A DNA stretch of 64,000 bases from Duganella zoogloeoides. GTDB lineage: Bacteria; Pseudomonadota; Gammaproteobacteria; Burkholderiales; Burkholderiaceae_D. The position numbers were made by a program, and so were the translations under genes. The stretch covers positions 3,906,001 through 3,970,000 of the forward strand of contig NZ_CP140152.1 of the NCBI RefSeq assembly GCF_034479515.1, given 5' to 3'. Below are positions 18,724 through 26,265 of the stretch, piece by piece. The notes under the pieces are model-generated. The model searched no databases. It was not told the DNA's origin and saw only the letters and a list, made by a program, of their open reading frames with translations. Numbering within the stretch: position 1 is the first letter of the stretch; each line of letters begins with the position of its first letter.

Positions 18724-19590
18724 ATGGACTGGGACAACGCCCGGATTTTTCTCGCCATCTATCGCGAAGGCACGCTGCGCGCGGCCGCCGGCCAACTGGG
18801 CATCGACCAGGCCACCGTGGGGCGCCGCCTCAATGCGCTGGAAGACTCGCTGGGTGCGCGGCTGTTCCTGCGCACGCCATCCGGCTACCTGGCCACGCCG
18901 GCCGGCGAACTGGCCGTCAACGCCGCCCAGGCGATGGAAGCGGCGGCGCTGCAATTCCAGCGCGAGATGCAGGGCATCGACAACCGCCTGTCCGGCGTGG
19001 TGCGGGTGACCACGTCCGACACCATGGCCGCGCACTTCGTGGTGGACGCCATGCGCCGCCTGCACCAGGCCCACCCGGAAATTCGCATCGTGCTTTCCAC
19101 CGGCACCGAAATCACCAGCCTCACACGGCGCGAAGCCGACCTGGCGGTACGCACGCTGAAACCCACCAGCCCCGACCTGATCTCGCGCCACCTGGTCAGG
19201 CGCAGCATGGGCTTGTACGCGGCGCCGTCGTATCTCGCCATGCGCGGCATGCCGCAATCGGGGGTGGGACTGGCCGGCCACGACATCGTGGTGTACCAGG
19301 AAAGCGTGGCGCCGCGCCACCGCGACAAGATCTGCCGCGAGCCGGTCACCAATGCGCGTGTGGCCATCGAAGTCAACAGCGGCTTGATGCTGCTGGACGC
19401 CGCGCGCAAGGGCATGGGGGTGGCCGAACTGCCGTGCCACATGGCCGATGACGACCCGCTGCTCGTGCGCGTGTGGCCCGACCGCGTGGACCATTACGAT
19501 GTGTGGCTGGTGATGCATAGCGACCTGAGTCGCAGCGCCCGCGTGCGAGCTGCTGCAAACGCCATCATCGCCAGCTTTCCTCCGGCGTAA
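18724..19590 (+). CDS. LysR-family transcriptional regulator
   Basis: 288 residues. The N-terminal winged helix is DWDNARIFLAIYREGTLRAA, then GQLGIDQATVGRRLNALEDS; the periplasmic-binding-like effector domain starts near residue 90. The short linker and the QATVGRRLNALE form resemble the subgroup that usually controls a divergent transporter or oxidoreductase. The open frame extends upstream to 18481, but that part overlaps the MFS start region, so ATG 18724 is chosen. It probably regulates the divergent MFS pump in response to an unknown inducer. Confidence 0.93.
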   Translation: MDWDNARIFLAIYREGTLRAAAGQLGIDQATVGRRLNALEDSLGARLFLRTPSGYLATPAGELAVNAAQAMEAAALQFQREMQGIDNRLSGVVRVTTSDTMAAHFVVDAMRRLHQAHPEIRIVLSTGTEITSLTRREADLAVRTLKPTSPDLISRHLVRRSMGLYAAPSYLAMRGMPQSGVGLAGHDIVVYQESVAPRHRDKICREPVTNARVAIEVNSGLMLLDAARKGMGVAELPCHMADDDPLLVRVWPDRVDHYDVWLVMHSDLSRSARVRAAANAIIASFPPA

Positions 19591-19642
19591 AGCCCGCGCA
19601 TCCGGACACCCTGCCGCGCAGCGCCAATGCTAATATGGCAAA

Positions 19643-20443
19643 ATGAGTGCCAAGATCAACGCTTCCCCATCACCTCCCACTATCGTGCGCCGGCTGCACC
19701 GGGGTGCCGTGTCGTGGATACTGAGCTGGTGGCGGCTGCTCAACTTCTCGGTGCTGATGCTCACCGTGGGCGTGATGCCGGCCACCTATCGCAAGGGCAA
19801 CCGCCGCATCCTGGCTCACCACCTGGTGCGCGACACGGTGCCCAACCTGGTCTGGTTCGGCGTGCTGTCGGCGCTGGTGAGCCTGGTGCTGATCCGCATT
19901 GTCGTCGTCACCTCGCAAAGCTACGGCCTCACGCGCTACGCGCTCGACCTGGTGGTGCGGGTACTCACGCTCGAACTGATCCCCCTCACCGCCGCCGCCT
20001 TCGTGGCGTTGCGCACCACCCTGCCGACGGGCCTGGAATTTTCGCAGGGCCGCAAGGCCGGCGCCGTCGCCACGTTGGAAGAACTGCGCAGCGCGTTTTT
20101 CCCGCGCGTGGCCGCCGGCATTTTCGCGGTTTGGATGCTGGCCGCCGTCTCGTGCGTGCTTACGCTGGTGCTGGCATACCTGACGCTGTATGGCTTTACG
20201 CCGTACGCCCTGCCCGGCTATACGCGCGTGGTGGGCCAGGTATTCAATCCGGCCGTTGCCATGATCCTGGTGTTGAAAATCGTGTTTTTCAGTTTTGCGG
20301 TGGGCCTGATCCCGATGGCTTCGTCGTTCTATTACGGCGCCAGCTACCGGGCCAAGGTCACGCACGGTTTGTCCGACATGGTGCGGCTGTTTGCCGTGAT
20401 CCTGCTGATCGAGGTGGCGTCGCTGATGGGTAATTACTACTAG
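19643..20443 (+). CDS. MlaE/YrbE-like ABC transporter permease
   Basis: A 266-residue inner-membrane protein with five to six hydrophobic segments. The region LTLELIPLTAAAFVALRTTL corresponds to the RELGPVLTALLVAGR motif of MlaE permeases, and the C-terminal SDMVRLFAVILLIEVASLM to the end of that family, but the match is diverged. MlaE permeases move phospholipids between membranes with an MCE-domain partner, and an MCE protein follows nine bases later. No ATPase gene is in this operon. TAATAT upstream of the ATG may be the -10 element. Confidence 0.82.
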   Translation: MSAKINASPSPPTIVRRLHRGAVSWILSWWRLLNFSVLMLTVGVMPATYRKGNRRILAHHLVRDTVPNLVWFGVLSALVSLVLIRIVVVTSQSYGLTRYALDLVVRVLTLELIPLTAAAFVALRTTLPTGLEFSQGRKAGAVATLEELRSAFFPRVAAGIFAVWMLAAVSCVLTLVLAYLTLYGFTPYALPGYTRVVGQVFNPAVAMILVLKIVFFSFAVGLIPMASSFYYGASYRAKVTHGLSDMVRLFAVILLIEVASLMGNYY

Positions 20444-20451
20444 GTGTAACG

Positions 20452-21432
20452 ATGACAGAACAAACAACGCACGAAGCCGCTCACGAAACGCCGGTGCGCA
20501 ATGCCGAATTCAAGGCCGCCGTGCTGCTGGTGCTGATGGTGCTGCTGGTGGCCGGCGCTGCCGTGTATTTGATGTACGCGCGCGGCGCCTTCGAATCGAC
20601 CCAGCGCCTGGTGCTCGAGGCCGACGATTCCGAAGGCGTGGTGGTCGGCATGGATGTGACGTTTGCCGGCTTTCCCATCGGCCGCGTGCGCCGCATCGAG
20701 TTGAGCAAGGAAGGCAAGGCGCGCGTGCTGGTGGACGTGCCCGAAGACGACGCCCACTGGCTGCGCACGTCGAGCATCTTCACGCTCGAACGGGGGCTGG
20801 TCGGCGGCGCCAAGCTGCGCGCCTTTACCGGCATCCCCACCGATCCGCCGCTGCCCGATGGCGCGGCGCGCACCCTGCTCGTGGGCGACCCCGGCGCCGA
20901 AATTCCGCGCCTGCTGTCTTCAGCACGCGACCTGCTGCAAAACCTCAACGACCTCACGGCCGAAAATTCGGCGCTGGCCGCCGCTCTGACCAATGTCCAG
21001 GGTGTGACCGGCAAGCTCAATGGACCTTCCGGCGCCATGGGCCTGATCGCTGGCGACGACAAGAGCGCACAGCAGCTGACCGAGCGCGCCAACCAGCTCT
21101 TGACCACCGTGAATGCCCTGGCCACCAAGGCCGACAGCCTGGTGGGCAACGCCGACAAGCAGGTGTTCGGCCCGCAGGGCGTGGTGAACGACGCCCAGGC
21201 CACCATCGTCCAGCTCAACGGTCTGCTGGCCGACGCCCGCAACAGCCTCAAGAAAATGGACGCAGTGCTGGTGGAAGCGCAGGCCGTCGGCGCCAACGCC
21301 AAGGAGGCCACCGCCGACCTGGGCACGCTGCGCAACGAGGTGGAAAGCAGCTTGCGCCGGGTGGAACAGCTGGTCAACGACATCAACCGCAAATGGCCGT
21401 TCAAGCGCGACCCGGAGATCAAGCTGCCATGA
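20452..21432 (+). CDS. MCE-domain (MlaD-like) substrate-binding protein
   Basis: 326 residues. One N-terminal membrane helix (about 22-44) is followed by a single MCE domain (about 50-125, with GVVVGMDVTFAGFPIGRVRR), then a long helical region to the C-terminus with repeated heptads (NDLTAENSALAAALTNVQ and later segments). The helix probably forms a periplasmic coiled coil that holds a hexameric lipid tunnel. It sits between the permease and the lipoprotein genes and overlaps the latter by ATGA. Confidence 0.92.
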   Translation: MTEQTTHEAAHETPVRNAEFKAAVLLVLMVLLVAGAAVYLMYARGAFESTQRLVLEADDSEGVVVGMDVTFAGFPIGRVRRIELSKEGKARVLVDVPEDDAHWLRTSSIFTLERGLVGGAKLRAFTGIPTDPPLPDGAARTLLVGDPGAEIPRLLSSARDLLQNLNDLTAENSALAAALTNVQGVTGKLNGPSGAMGLIAGDDKSAQQLTERANQLLTTVNALATKADSLVGNADKQVFGPQGVVNDAQATIVQLNGLLADARNSLKKMDAVLVEAQAVGANAKEATADLGTLRNEVESSLRRVEQLVNDINRKWPFKRDPEIKLP

Positions 21433-22094
21433 CAATCAACCGCTCCCTGCTCGTGCTTGCAGCCGCCCTGTTGGCCGGCTGCGGCAACACCCCGCCCGCA
21501 CCGGACTGGCAACTGACCGCGCAAAGCTCGGTCGAGCGTTTTACCAATGCCTACCTGACCGGCAACAGCCGCGTGGAAGACGCCGACTTCAAGCGCGCCC
21601 GCGACGCGTTGGCCAGCACCGGCCAGGCCAGCATGGTGCTGCGCGCCGAGCTGACCCGCTGCGCCACGCGCGTGGCCGCGCTGGTATTCGAGAACTGCGC
21701 CGGCTTCGAGCAGCTGGCGCAGGACGCCAGCCCGGCCGATCGCGCCTACGCCGCCTACCTGGCCGGCCGCGCCACGTCTGCCGACGCCGCGCTGCTGCCC
21801 GAGCAGCACCGCGCCGCAGCGTCGGCAACCAGCGACACCGCAGCGGCTGCCGCGGTGCAGGCGATTACCGACCCGCTGTCCAAACTGGTCGCCTCCGGGG
21901 TGCTGATGCGCGCCGGTAAAGCCACGCCGCAAACCCTGTCCGACGCGGTCGATGTCGCCTCCACCCAGGGCTGGCGCCGGCCGCTGATGGCGTGGCTCGG
22001 TGTACAGGTCATGCGCGCGCAGCAGGCGGGCGATACGGCCGAGGCGCAGCGCTTGCAGCGCCGGATCGACCTGGCAACCGGTAAAAAATCATGA
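21429..22094 (+). CDS. Probable lipoprotein encoded with the MCE transporter
   Basis: 221 residues. A signal peptide with lipobox LLAGC at about residues 14-18 (MTINRSLLVLAAALLAGC) predicts a lipid-anchored protein of the envelope. The mature part is Ala-rich and helical, with two to three cysteines (TRCATRVAALVFENCAG). It is not the usual ABC-type auxiliary lipoprotein of MCE operons as far as I can tell, so the role is unassigned. The ATG overlaps the stop of the MCE gene, and its own stop overlaps the next start, so the four genes from 19643 to 22588 are tightly coupled. Confidence 0.8.
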   Translation: MTINRSLLVLAAALLAGCGNTPPAPDWQLTAQSSVERFTNAYLTGNSRVEDADFKRARDALASTGQASMVLRAELTRCATRVAALVFENCAGFEQLAQDASPADRAYAAYLAGRATSADAALLPEQHRAAASATSDTAAAAAVQAITDPLSKLVASGVLMRAGKATPQTLSDAVDVASTQGWRRPLMAWLGVQVMRAQQAGDTAEAQRLQRRIDLATGKKS

Positions 22095-22588
22095 TCCCGA
22101 CGATTTCCACCGTACCGGCGGACAGCGTGATTTATCAGCGTCTGCACGGCGCGAGCTTTTACGACTGCCACGCGATGGACATTCCGCCCACCGACAAATC
22201 CGCACTGGCGCTGTACCTGCAAGTGGTGGCAGACACGCCGGGCTGGGTCAACGCGCTAATGGCGCTGCGTAATCGCACGGTGCGGCTGGTGGGCCTGAAA
22301 AACCTCGGCCACCTGGGCGATGTCGATGCCGGCAAGCCGGCTGGCGACTACCGGGTTGGCGACCGGGTGGGTATTTTTTCCATCATCCACCTGGCCGACG
22401 AGGAAGTGATCCTCACCGATATTGACCACCACCTGAAGGTAGAACTGTCGGTGCGCAAGCATCCGCACAAGGTGTCGATCAGTACCGTGGTGCATACCAG
22501 GAACCTGCTGGGGCGCTGCTATATGCTGTTCGTCACGCCGCTACACCGGCGCATCGTGCCGGCCACGCTGCGCCGGGCGAAGTTCTAG
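22091..22588 (+). CDS. DUF2867-family protein
   Basis: 165 residues of soluble protein resembling the DUF2867 family, with conserved FYDCHAMDIPPTDKSAL, GDYRVGDRVGIFSI and a basic C-terminal PLHRRIVPATLRRAKF. DUF2867 domains have no proven activity and often occur fused to NAD-binding or lipid-handling proteins. Translation is coupled by ATGA to the lipoprotein gene. Being the last gene of the MCE operon, it may deal with a lipid or hydrophobic substrate, but that is inference from position only. Confidence 0.75.
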   Translation: MIPTISTVPADSVIYQRLHGASFYDCHAMDIPPTDKSALALYLQVVADTPGWVNALMALRNRTVRLVGLKNLGHLGDVDAGKPAGDYRVGDRVGIFSIIHLADEEVILTDIDHHLKVELSVRKHPHKVSISTVVHTRNLLGRCYMLFVTPLHRRIVPATLRRAKF

Positions 22589-22645
22589 CGCTCCGCCTAC
22601 CCGGCCCTCTGATAAAATCGCGCTTTTGTCGTGTCGAGATTGTTC

Positions 22646-23629
22646 ATGGCCTGCCCTCATTTCCGCCCACTGCGCGTGGCCTTGTCCACGCTCGCGCTGT
22701 CCTGCGCCATGCTGACCGTATCGGCCAGCGCCGCCCCTGAACGCCAGCAAGTCATCGTCGACATGGATATCGGCGACGACATCGACGATTCGTTCGCGCT
22801 GGCGCTGCTGCTGCAAAGCCCGGAAATCGAGATCGTCGGCATTACCACCGCCTGGGGCGACACCGCACTGCGCGCGCAATTGGTCGAGCGCATGCTGCGC
22901 GAGACGGGCCATGGCGGCATCCCGATCGCTACCGGCATCGCCACCACCGGCAATCCCCAGCCGTTTACGCAAGCGCGGTATGCGCAGCGCGGCCAGCCGG
23001 TGGCAGCGCTGCCGGCAGTCGATTTCCTGCTCGAGCACATCAGGCGCCAGCCCGGCAAGATCACCTTGCTGGCACTGGGTCCGCTGACCAACGTGGGCGC
23101 CGCCATCGAGCGCGATGCGGCCACCTTCGGCAAGCTGAAACAGGTGGTGATGATGGGCGGTTCGGTGCGCAGCGGTTATCGCAAGTCGCAATACGTGGCC
23201 GCACGCCCGGCCGACAAGGAGTACAACATCGCCTCCGAAGTAAAAGGTGCGCAAAGATTATTTACGTCCGGCGTGCCGATCGTGATGATGCCGGTCGACT
23301 CCACCCAGATTCGCCTCGATGAAGTCGAGCGCAACGCCCTGCTCGGCCACGGCTCGCCGGTGACCGACGCGCTGGCGCTGATGTACCACCAGTGGATCAA
23401 CGCCTATCAACCGTGGTCCAGCAATATGCCGTCGCTGTTCGACGTGGTGCCGGTGGCGTGGCTGATCGATCAAACAGTGTGTACGACCACGCCGCTGCGC
23501 ATCGCGGTGACCGCTGACGGCTACACGCGCGAGGTGGCCGGCAAGCCGAATGCCGCCGTCTGCCTGGCATCGAACCAGTCGCGCTTCTTCGAGATCTTCA
23601 TGGGGCGCCTGCTGGCGGACCAGCCATGA
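22646..23629 (+). CDS. Exported nucleoside hydrolase
   Basis: 327 residues. Begins with a signal peptide (MACPHFRPLRVALSTLALS, ending SASA before APERQQ), then the calcium-binding nucleoside hydrolase core IVDMDIGDDIDDSFALALLL, with later conserved GPLTNVGAAI and KQVVMMGG. Members split ribonucleosides into base and ribose; the periplasmic form would salvage external nucleosides. ATG 22646 is chosen because it heads the signal peptide; a GTG at 22631 is in frame. TAAAAT at 22613-22618 may be the -10. It overlaps yciH by four bases. Confidence 0.9.
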   Translation: MACPHFRPLRVALSTLALSCAMLTVSASAAPERQQVIVDMDIGDDIDDSFALALLLQSPEIEIVGITTAWGDTALRAQLVERMLRETGHGGIPIATGIATTGNPQPFTQARYAQRGQPVAALPAVDFLLEHIRRQPGKITLLALGPLTNVGAAIERDAATFGKLKQVVMMGGSVRSGYRKSQYVAARPADKEYNIASEVKGAQRLFTSGVPIVMMPVDSTQIRLDEVERNALLGHGSPVTDALALMYHQWINAYQPWSSNMPSLFDVVPVAWLIDQTVCTTTPLRIAVTADGYTREVAGKPNAAVCLASNQSRFFEIFMGRLLADQP

Positions 23630-23976
23630 GCAGCCGCCTGGTCTACTCCACCGAAACCGGCCGCCTGTGCCCCGACTGCGGCAAGCCGCTGGCTGATTGC
23701 GTCTGCAAGGCAGCGGCCAAGTCCAAGCCCCAAGGCGACGGCAATGTCAAGGTGGCGCGCGAATCGAAGGGACGCGGCGGCAAGACCGTCACGCTGGTGC
23801 GCGGTTTGGCGCTCGATGCCGTGGCGCTGGCAGCGCTGGGCAAGCAACTGCGCAGCGCCTGCGGCTCGGGCGGCACCGTCAAGGATGGCGTGATCGAAAT
23901 CCAGGGCGACCATTGCGACTTGGTGATCGAGAACTTGAAGAAGCTCGGACACAACCCGAAACGCACGGGCGGCTAG
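23626..23976 (+). CDS. yciH: SUI1/eIF1-like translation factor YciH
   Basis: 116 residues, the bacterial homologue of eukaryotic eIF1. The N-terminus has a small cysteine cluster LCPDCGKPLADCVC. The SUI1 fold follows with GKTVTLVRGL, LGKQLRSACGSGGTVKDG and EIQGDH. In E. coli YciH is a stress-related factor that interferes with aberrant initiation complexes; the exact role varies. The ATG overlaps the end of the nucleoside hydrolase gene as ATGA, which suggests translational coupling although the functions look unrelated. Confidence 0.94.
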   Translation: MSSRLVYSTETGRLCPDCGKPLADCVCKAAAKSKPQGDGNVKVARESKGRGGKTVTLVRGLALDAVALAALGKQLRSACGSGGTVKDGVIEIQGDHCDLVIENLKKLGHNPKRTGG

Positions 23977-23983
23977 ACGAAAC

Positions 23984-24107
23984 TGGATTCCCGCGTTCGC
24001 GGGAATGACGGTTTCCCGGACGGTGGCATCGCGTCCTGCGTTTGTCATCGAGCGTGGCTGATTCGTCATCCCGCATCGGCGCACCGCCGCGCAGGCGGGG
24101 ATCCAAG
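23984..24107. repeat. Composite inverted-repeat element, dRS3-like
   Basis: The left end ATTCCC-N8-GGGAAT at 23987-24006 fits exactly the dRS3 pattern known from Neisseria and seen in other betaproteobacteria, followed by GACGG. The right end carries GTCATCCCGC and GCAGGCGGGGATCCAAG in the opposite sense, so the 124-base segment resembles a small non-autonomous mobile element with related termini. It fills the gap between convergent yciH and the helicase gene and may also act as a terminator. Confidence 0.6.
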
Positions 24108-24113
24108 TGCTTA

Positions 24114-25355
24114 CTAAGATTTGGCCGCCGCCTCGCGCAACTTGTCCTTCTTGCTCTTGCGCTTGCCCTTGATGCCGCCATTGACCGTATCGGTCACCGC
24201 GCTGACCGGCGGCGCCGTTTCTACTGCCTCGAAACCGGCCACCGTTTCCAGCGGCAGGCAGATGGCCTGGCGCTTTTCGATCAGGTGGAAATGCTGCTCG
24301 GTCTCCGCGCTGACAAAGCTGATCGCCACGCCACTCTCGCCGGCGCGGCCGGTGCGGCCGATGCGGTGGGTGTAGTCCACGGCCGATCGCGGCAGATCGT
24401 AGTTGACCACGGCCGGCAAGCGGGCGATATCGATGCCGCGCGCGGCCACGTCGGTGGCGACGAGCACCTGCAAGCGGCCGGCCTTGAAGTCGCCCAGCAC
24501 CTCGGTGCGCGCGCCCTGGCTGAATTCACCGTGGAAGGCGCCGGCCTTGATGCCGTTGCGATTGAGCTTGTCGGCCACGTGTTCTGCCGCGTACTTGGTG
24601 GCCACGAACACCAGCACCCGGTCCCACTGGTATTGCAAAATCAGGTAGCGCAGCAGCATGGTACGGCGCGGCACATCGACCAGGATCGCGCGCTGTGCGA
24701 TATCGGGCTTGGTCGCCGGCTCGGCCAGCACTTCCACCCGCGTGGGCTGGTGCAGCATGGTGTCGGCCAGGGTTTGCACCGCTGGCGGGAAGGTCGCGGA
24801 AAAGAACAGGTTCTGGCGCTGCTTTGGCAGCAACTCCAGGATGCGCGCCAGCTCTTCGCTAAAACCCAGGTCCAGCAGGCGGTCCGCTTCATCGAGCACC
24901 AGCATCGCCACCCGTGAAATTTTCAGGGCGTTATGGTCGATCAGGTCGAGCAGGCGTCCCGGCGTGGCTACCACGATGTCGGCGCCGCCACGCAGCGCCA
25001 TCATTTGCGGGTTGATCGACACGCCGCCGAACAAGATCGACACCTTGACCGGCATGGTCAATTGCGCGACCAGCTTGCGCACCGATTCGCCCACCTGTGC
25101 CGCCAGTTCGCGCGTGGGCACCAGGATCAGGCCATGCAGCTGGCGCGGACCGTCGCGGTTATCGAGCAGCGATTGCAGCAGCGGCAGCACAAAAGCGGCG
25201 GTCTTGCCGGAGCCGGTTTGGGCCGCGCCCAGCACGTCCTCGCCGCGCAGGATGGCAGGAATCGCTTCACGCTGGATGGCAGTGGGTTCCTGGTAGCCGA
25301 TTGCAGCAACCGCGTTGACGAGCGAGGGAGCGAGGCCCAGCGAAGAAAATGACAT
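24114..25355 (-). CDS. rhlE: DEAD-box ATP-dependent RNA helicase, RhlE type
   Basis: 413 residues with all helicase motifs in order: Q-motif around YQEPTAIQREAIP, GAAQTGSGKT, PTRELAAQV, the DEAD box in LVLDEADRLLD, SAT in FFSATFPPAVQ, and HRIGRTGRAGE. A short basic tail (GKRKSKKDKL) ends the protein, as in RhlE relatives acting on rRNA and mRNA. The start is ATG 25353-25355 (MSFSSLGLAPSL); the frame extends upstream through non-coding DNA. It probably stands alone; the upstream gene is a membrane protein on the same strand 58 bases away. Confidence 0.95.
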   Translation of the reverse strand: MSFSSLGLAPSLVNAVAAIGYQEPTAIQREAIPAILRGEDVLGAAQTGSGKTAAFVLPLLQSLLDNRDGPRQLHGLILVPTRELAAQVGESVRKLVAQLTMPVKVSILFGGVSINPQMMALRGGADIVVATPGRLLDLIDHNALKISRVAMLVLDEADRLLDLGFSEELARILELLPKQRQNLFFSATFPPAVQTLADTMLHQPTRVEVLAEPATKPDIAQRAILVDVPRRTMLLRYLILQYQWDRVLVFVATKYAAEHVADKLNRNGIKAGAFHGEFSQGARTEVLGDFKAGRLQVLVATDVAARGIDIARLPAVVNYDLPRSAVDYTHRIGRTGRAGESGVAISFVSAETEQHFHLIEKRQAICLPLETVAGFEAVETAPPVSAVTDTVNGGIKGKRKSKKDKLREAAAKS

Positions 25356-25413
25356 GTTGGCCTGAGAGTGATGATGAATTGGCCGACAGTATACGCCATG
25401 CGCCGCTCCAGCC

Positions 25414-25815
25414 CTACGCGGGCTCGCGCACCGGCCACCATTGCACCACACCCCACGCCAGCTCCGGCACGATGAATAGCCATAACAGCGGCTCGCCGGT
25501 GGCGTTCAGCGCCCACATCATCCACGTACCAAACAGCATGCGCGCCGCGCCGTCGTAGCGGCCGAAGCGCTGCTGCGGGTCGGCAATGCGCAGCACCGAC
25601 CACACCAGCACCACGCTGCCCAGCAGGCAGGCGAACAATACGTGGAATGGCGCGAACGCCGGCAGCGCGGCGCCGCCCAGCGCCTGGTTGATGGTACTGA
25701 GCTGGCTGTGGGCCAGCGCAAAGGTCCACGGCGTGGCAAACGGCGCTGTCACCAAGAGGTCGTATACGCCGCTGGCGCACACGATGCGGCGGAAGGTCGA
25801 AGCTGAAAACTGCAT
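25414..25815 (-). CDS. Small membrane protein of unknown function under MerR control
   Basis: 133 residues with about four predicted membrane helices (around 10-28, 50-78, 88-110 and 112-128). I do not recognise the family. Aromatic residues cluster at the C-terminus (PELAWGVVQWWPVREPA). The ATG is at 25813-25815. It is divergent from a MerR regulator, and its promoter has the overlong spacer with an internal palindrome typical of MerR-activated genes, so it is very likely that regulator's target. A role in efflux, stress or membrane composition would fit, but there is no direct evidence. Confidence 0.8.
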   Translation of the reverse strand: MQFSASTFRRIVCASGVYDLLVTAPFATPWTFALAHSQLSTINQALGGAALPAFAPFHVLFACLLGSVVLVWSVLRIADPQQRFGRYDGAARMLFGTWMMWALNATGEPLLWLFIVPELAWGVVQWWPVREPA

Positions 25816-25843
25816 ATTGTCTCCTGTTGTCGAACGAGACCGC

Positions 25844-25875
25844 ATGCTAAAGCCTGGAGTACACTCCAGGGTCAA
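25844..25875 (-). promoter_or_regulatory. MerR-type promoter with operator palindrome in a 20-base spacer
   Basis: On the minus strand -35 TTGACC (25875-25870), 20-base spacer, -10 TAGCAT (25849-25844). The spacer contains CCTGGAGT-AC-ACTCCAGG (plus strand, 25853-25870), two perfect 8-base arms around two bases. Overlong 19-20 base spacers with the palindrome inside are the hallmark of promoters activated by MerR proteins through DNA twisting. Confidence 0.8.
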
Positions 25876-25893
25876 GCAAAAACAGGATGCACC

Positions 25894-26265
25894 ATGCAAA
25901 TTGGAGAAATGGCCGACGCCACCGGCCTCTCGCGCGATACCCTGCGGTTTTACGAGAAGCGCGGCTTGCTGCGCGCGCGGCGCAGCGCCAATGGCTACCG
26001 CGACTATCCGCCGGAGGCGGTCGATTGGCTGCGCTACATCCGCCTGGCGCAGTCGCTCGGCTTTACGCTGGTGGAAATCGAGGCTGACCTGCCGCTGCTG
26101 GCCAACCCCGATGCGTCCGGCGAGCAGCTGCGCGCCGCGCTGGCGCGCAAGCTCGACGACATCGACCGCCGCATCGACGGCTTGCAGGCGCTGCGCGGCG
26201 AACTGGCGCGGCGCCTGGGGCCGGATATGGAAGAATGCCCGTTGAGATCTAGCCTGGCGGCTTGA
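25894..26265 (+). CDS. MerR-family transcriptional regulator
   Basis: 123 residues. The N-terminal HTH is GEMADATGLSRDTLRFYEKR, then GLLRARRSANGYRDYPPEAV, followed by the dimerisation helix (about 80-115). The only cysteine is in EECPL close to the C-terminus, so metal or redox sensing by a cysteine pair is unlikely; a small organic ligand or no ligand is more plausible. It is divergent from the membrane protein, sharing one operator that could serve both activation of that gene and self-repression. The last 17 bases overlap the end of the convergent DUF4153 gene. Confidence 0.93.
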   Translation: MQIGEMADATGLSRDTLRFYEKRGLLRARRSANGYRDYPPEAVDWLRYIRLAQSLGFTLVEIEADLPLLANPDASGEQLRAALARKLDDIDRRIDGLQALRGELARRLGPDMEECPLRSSLAA

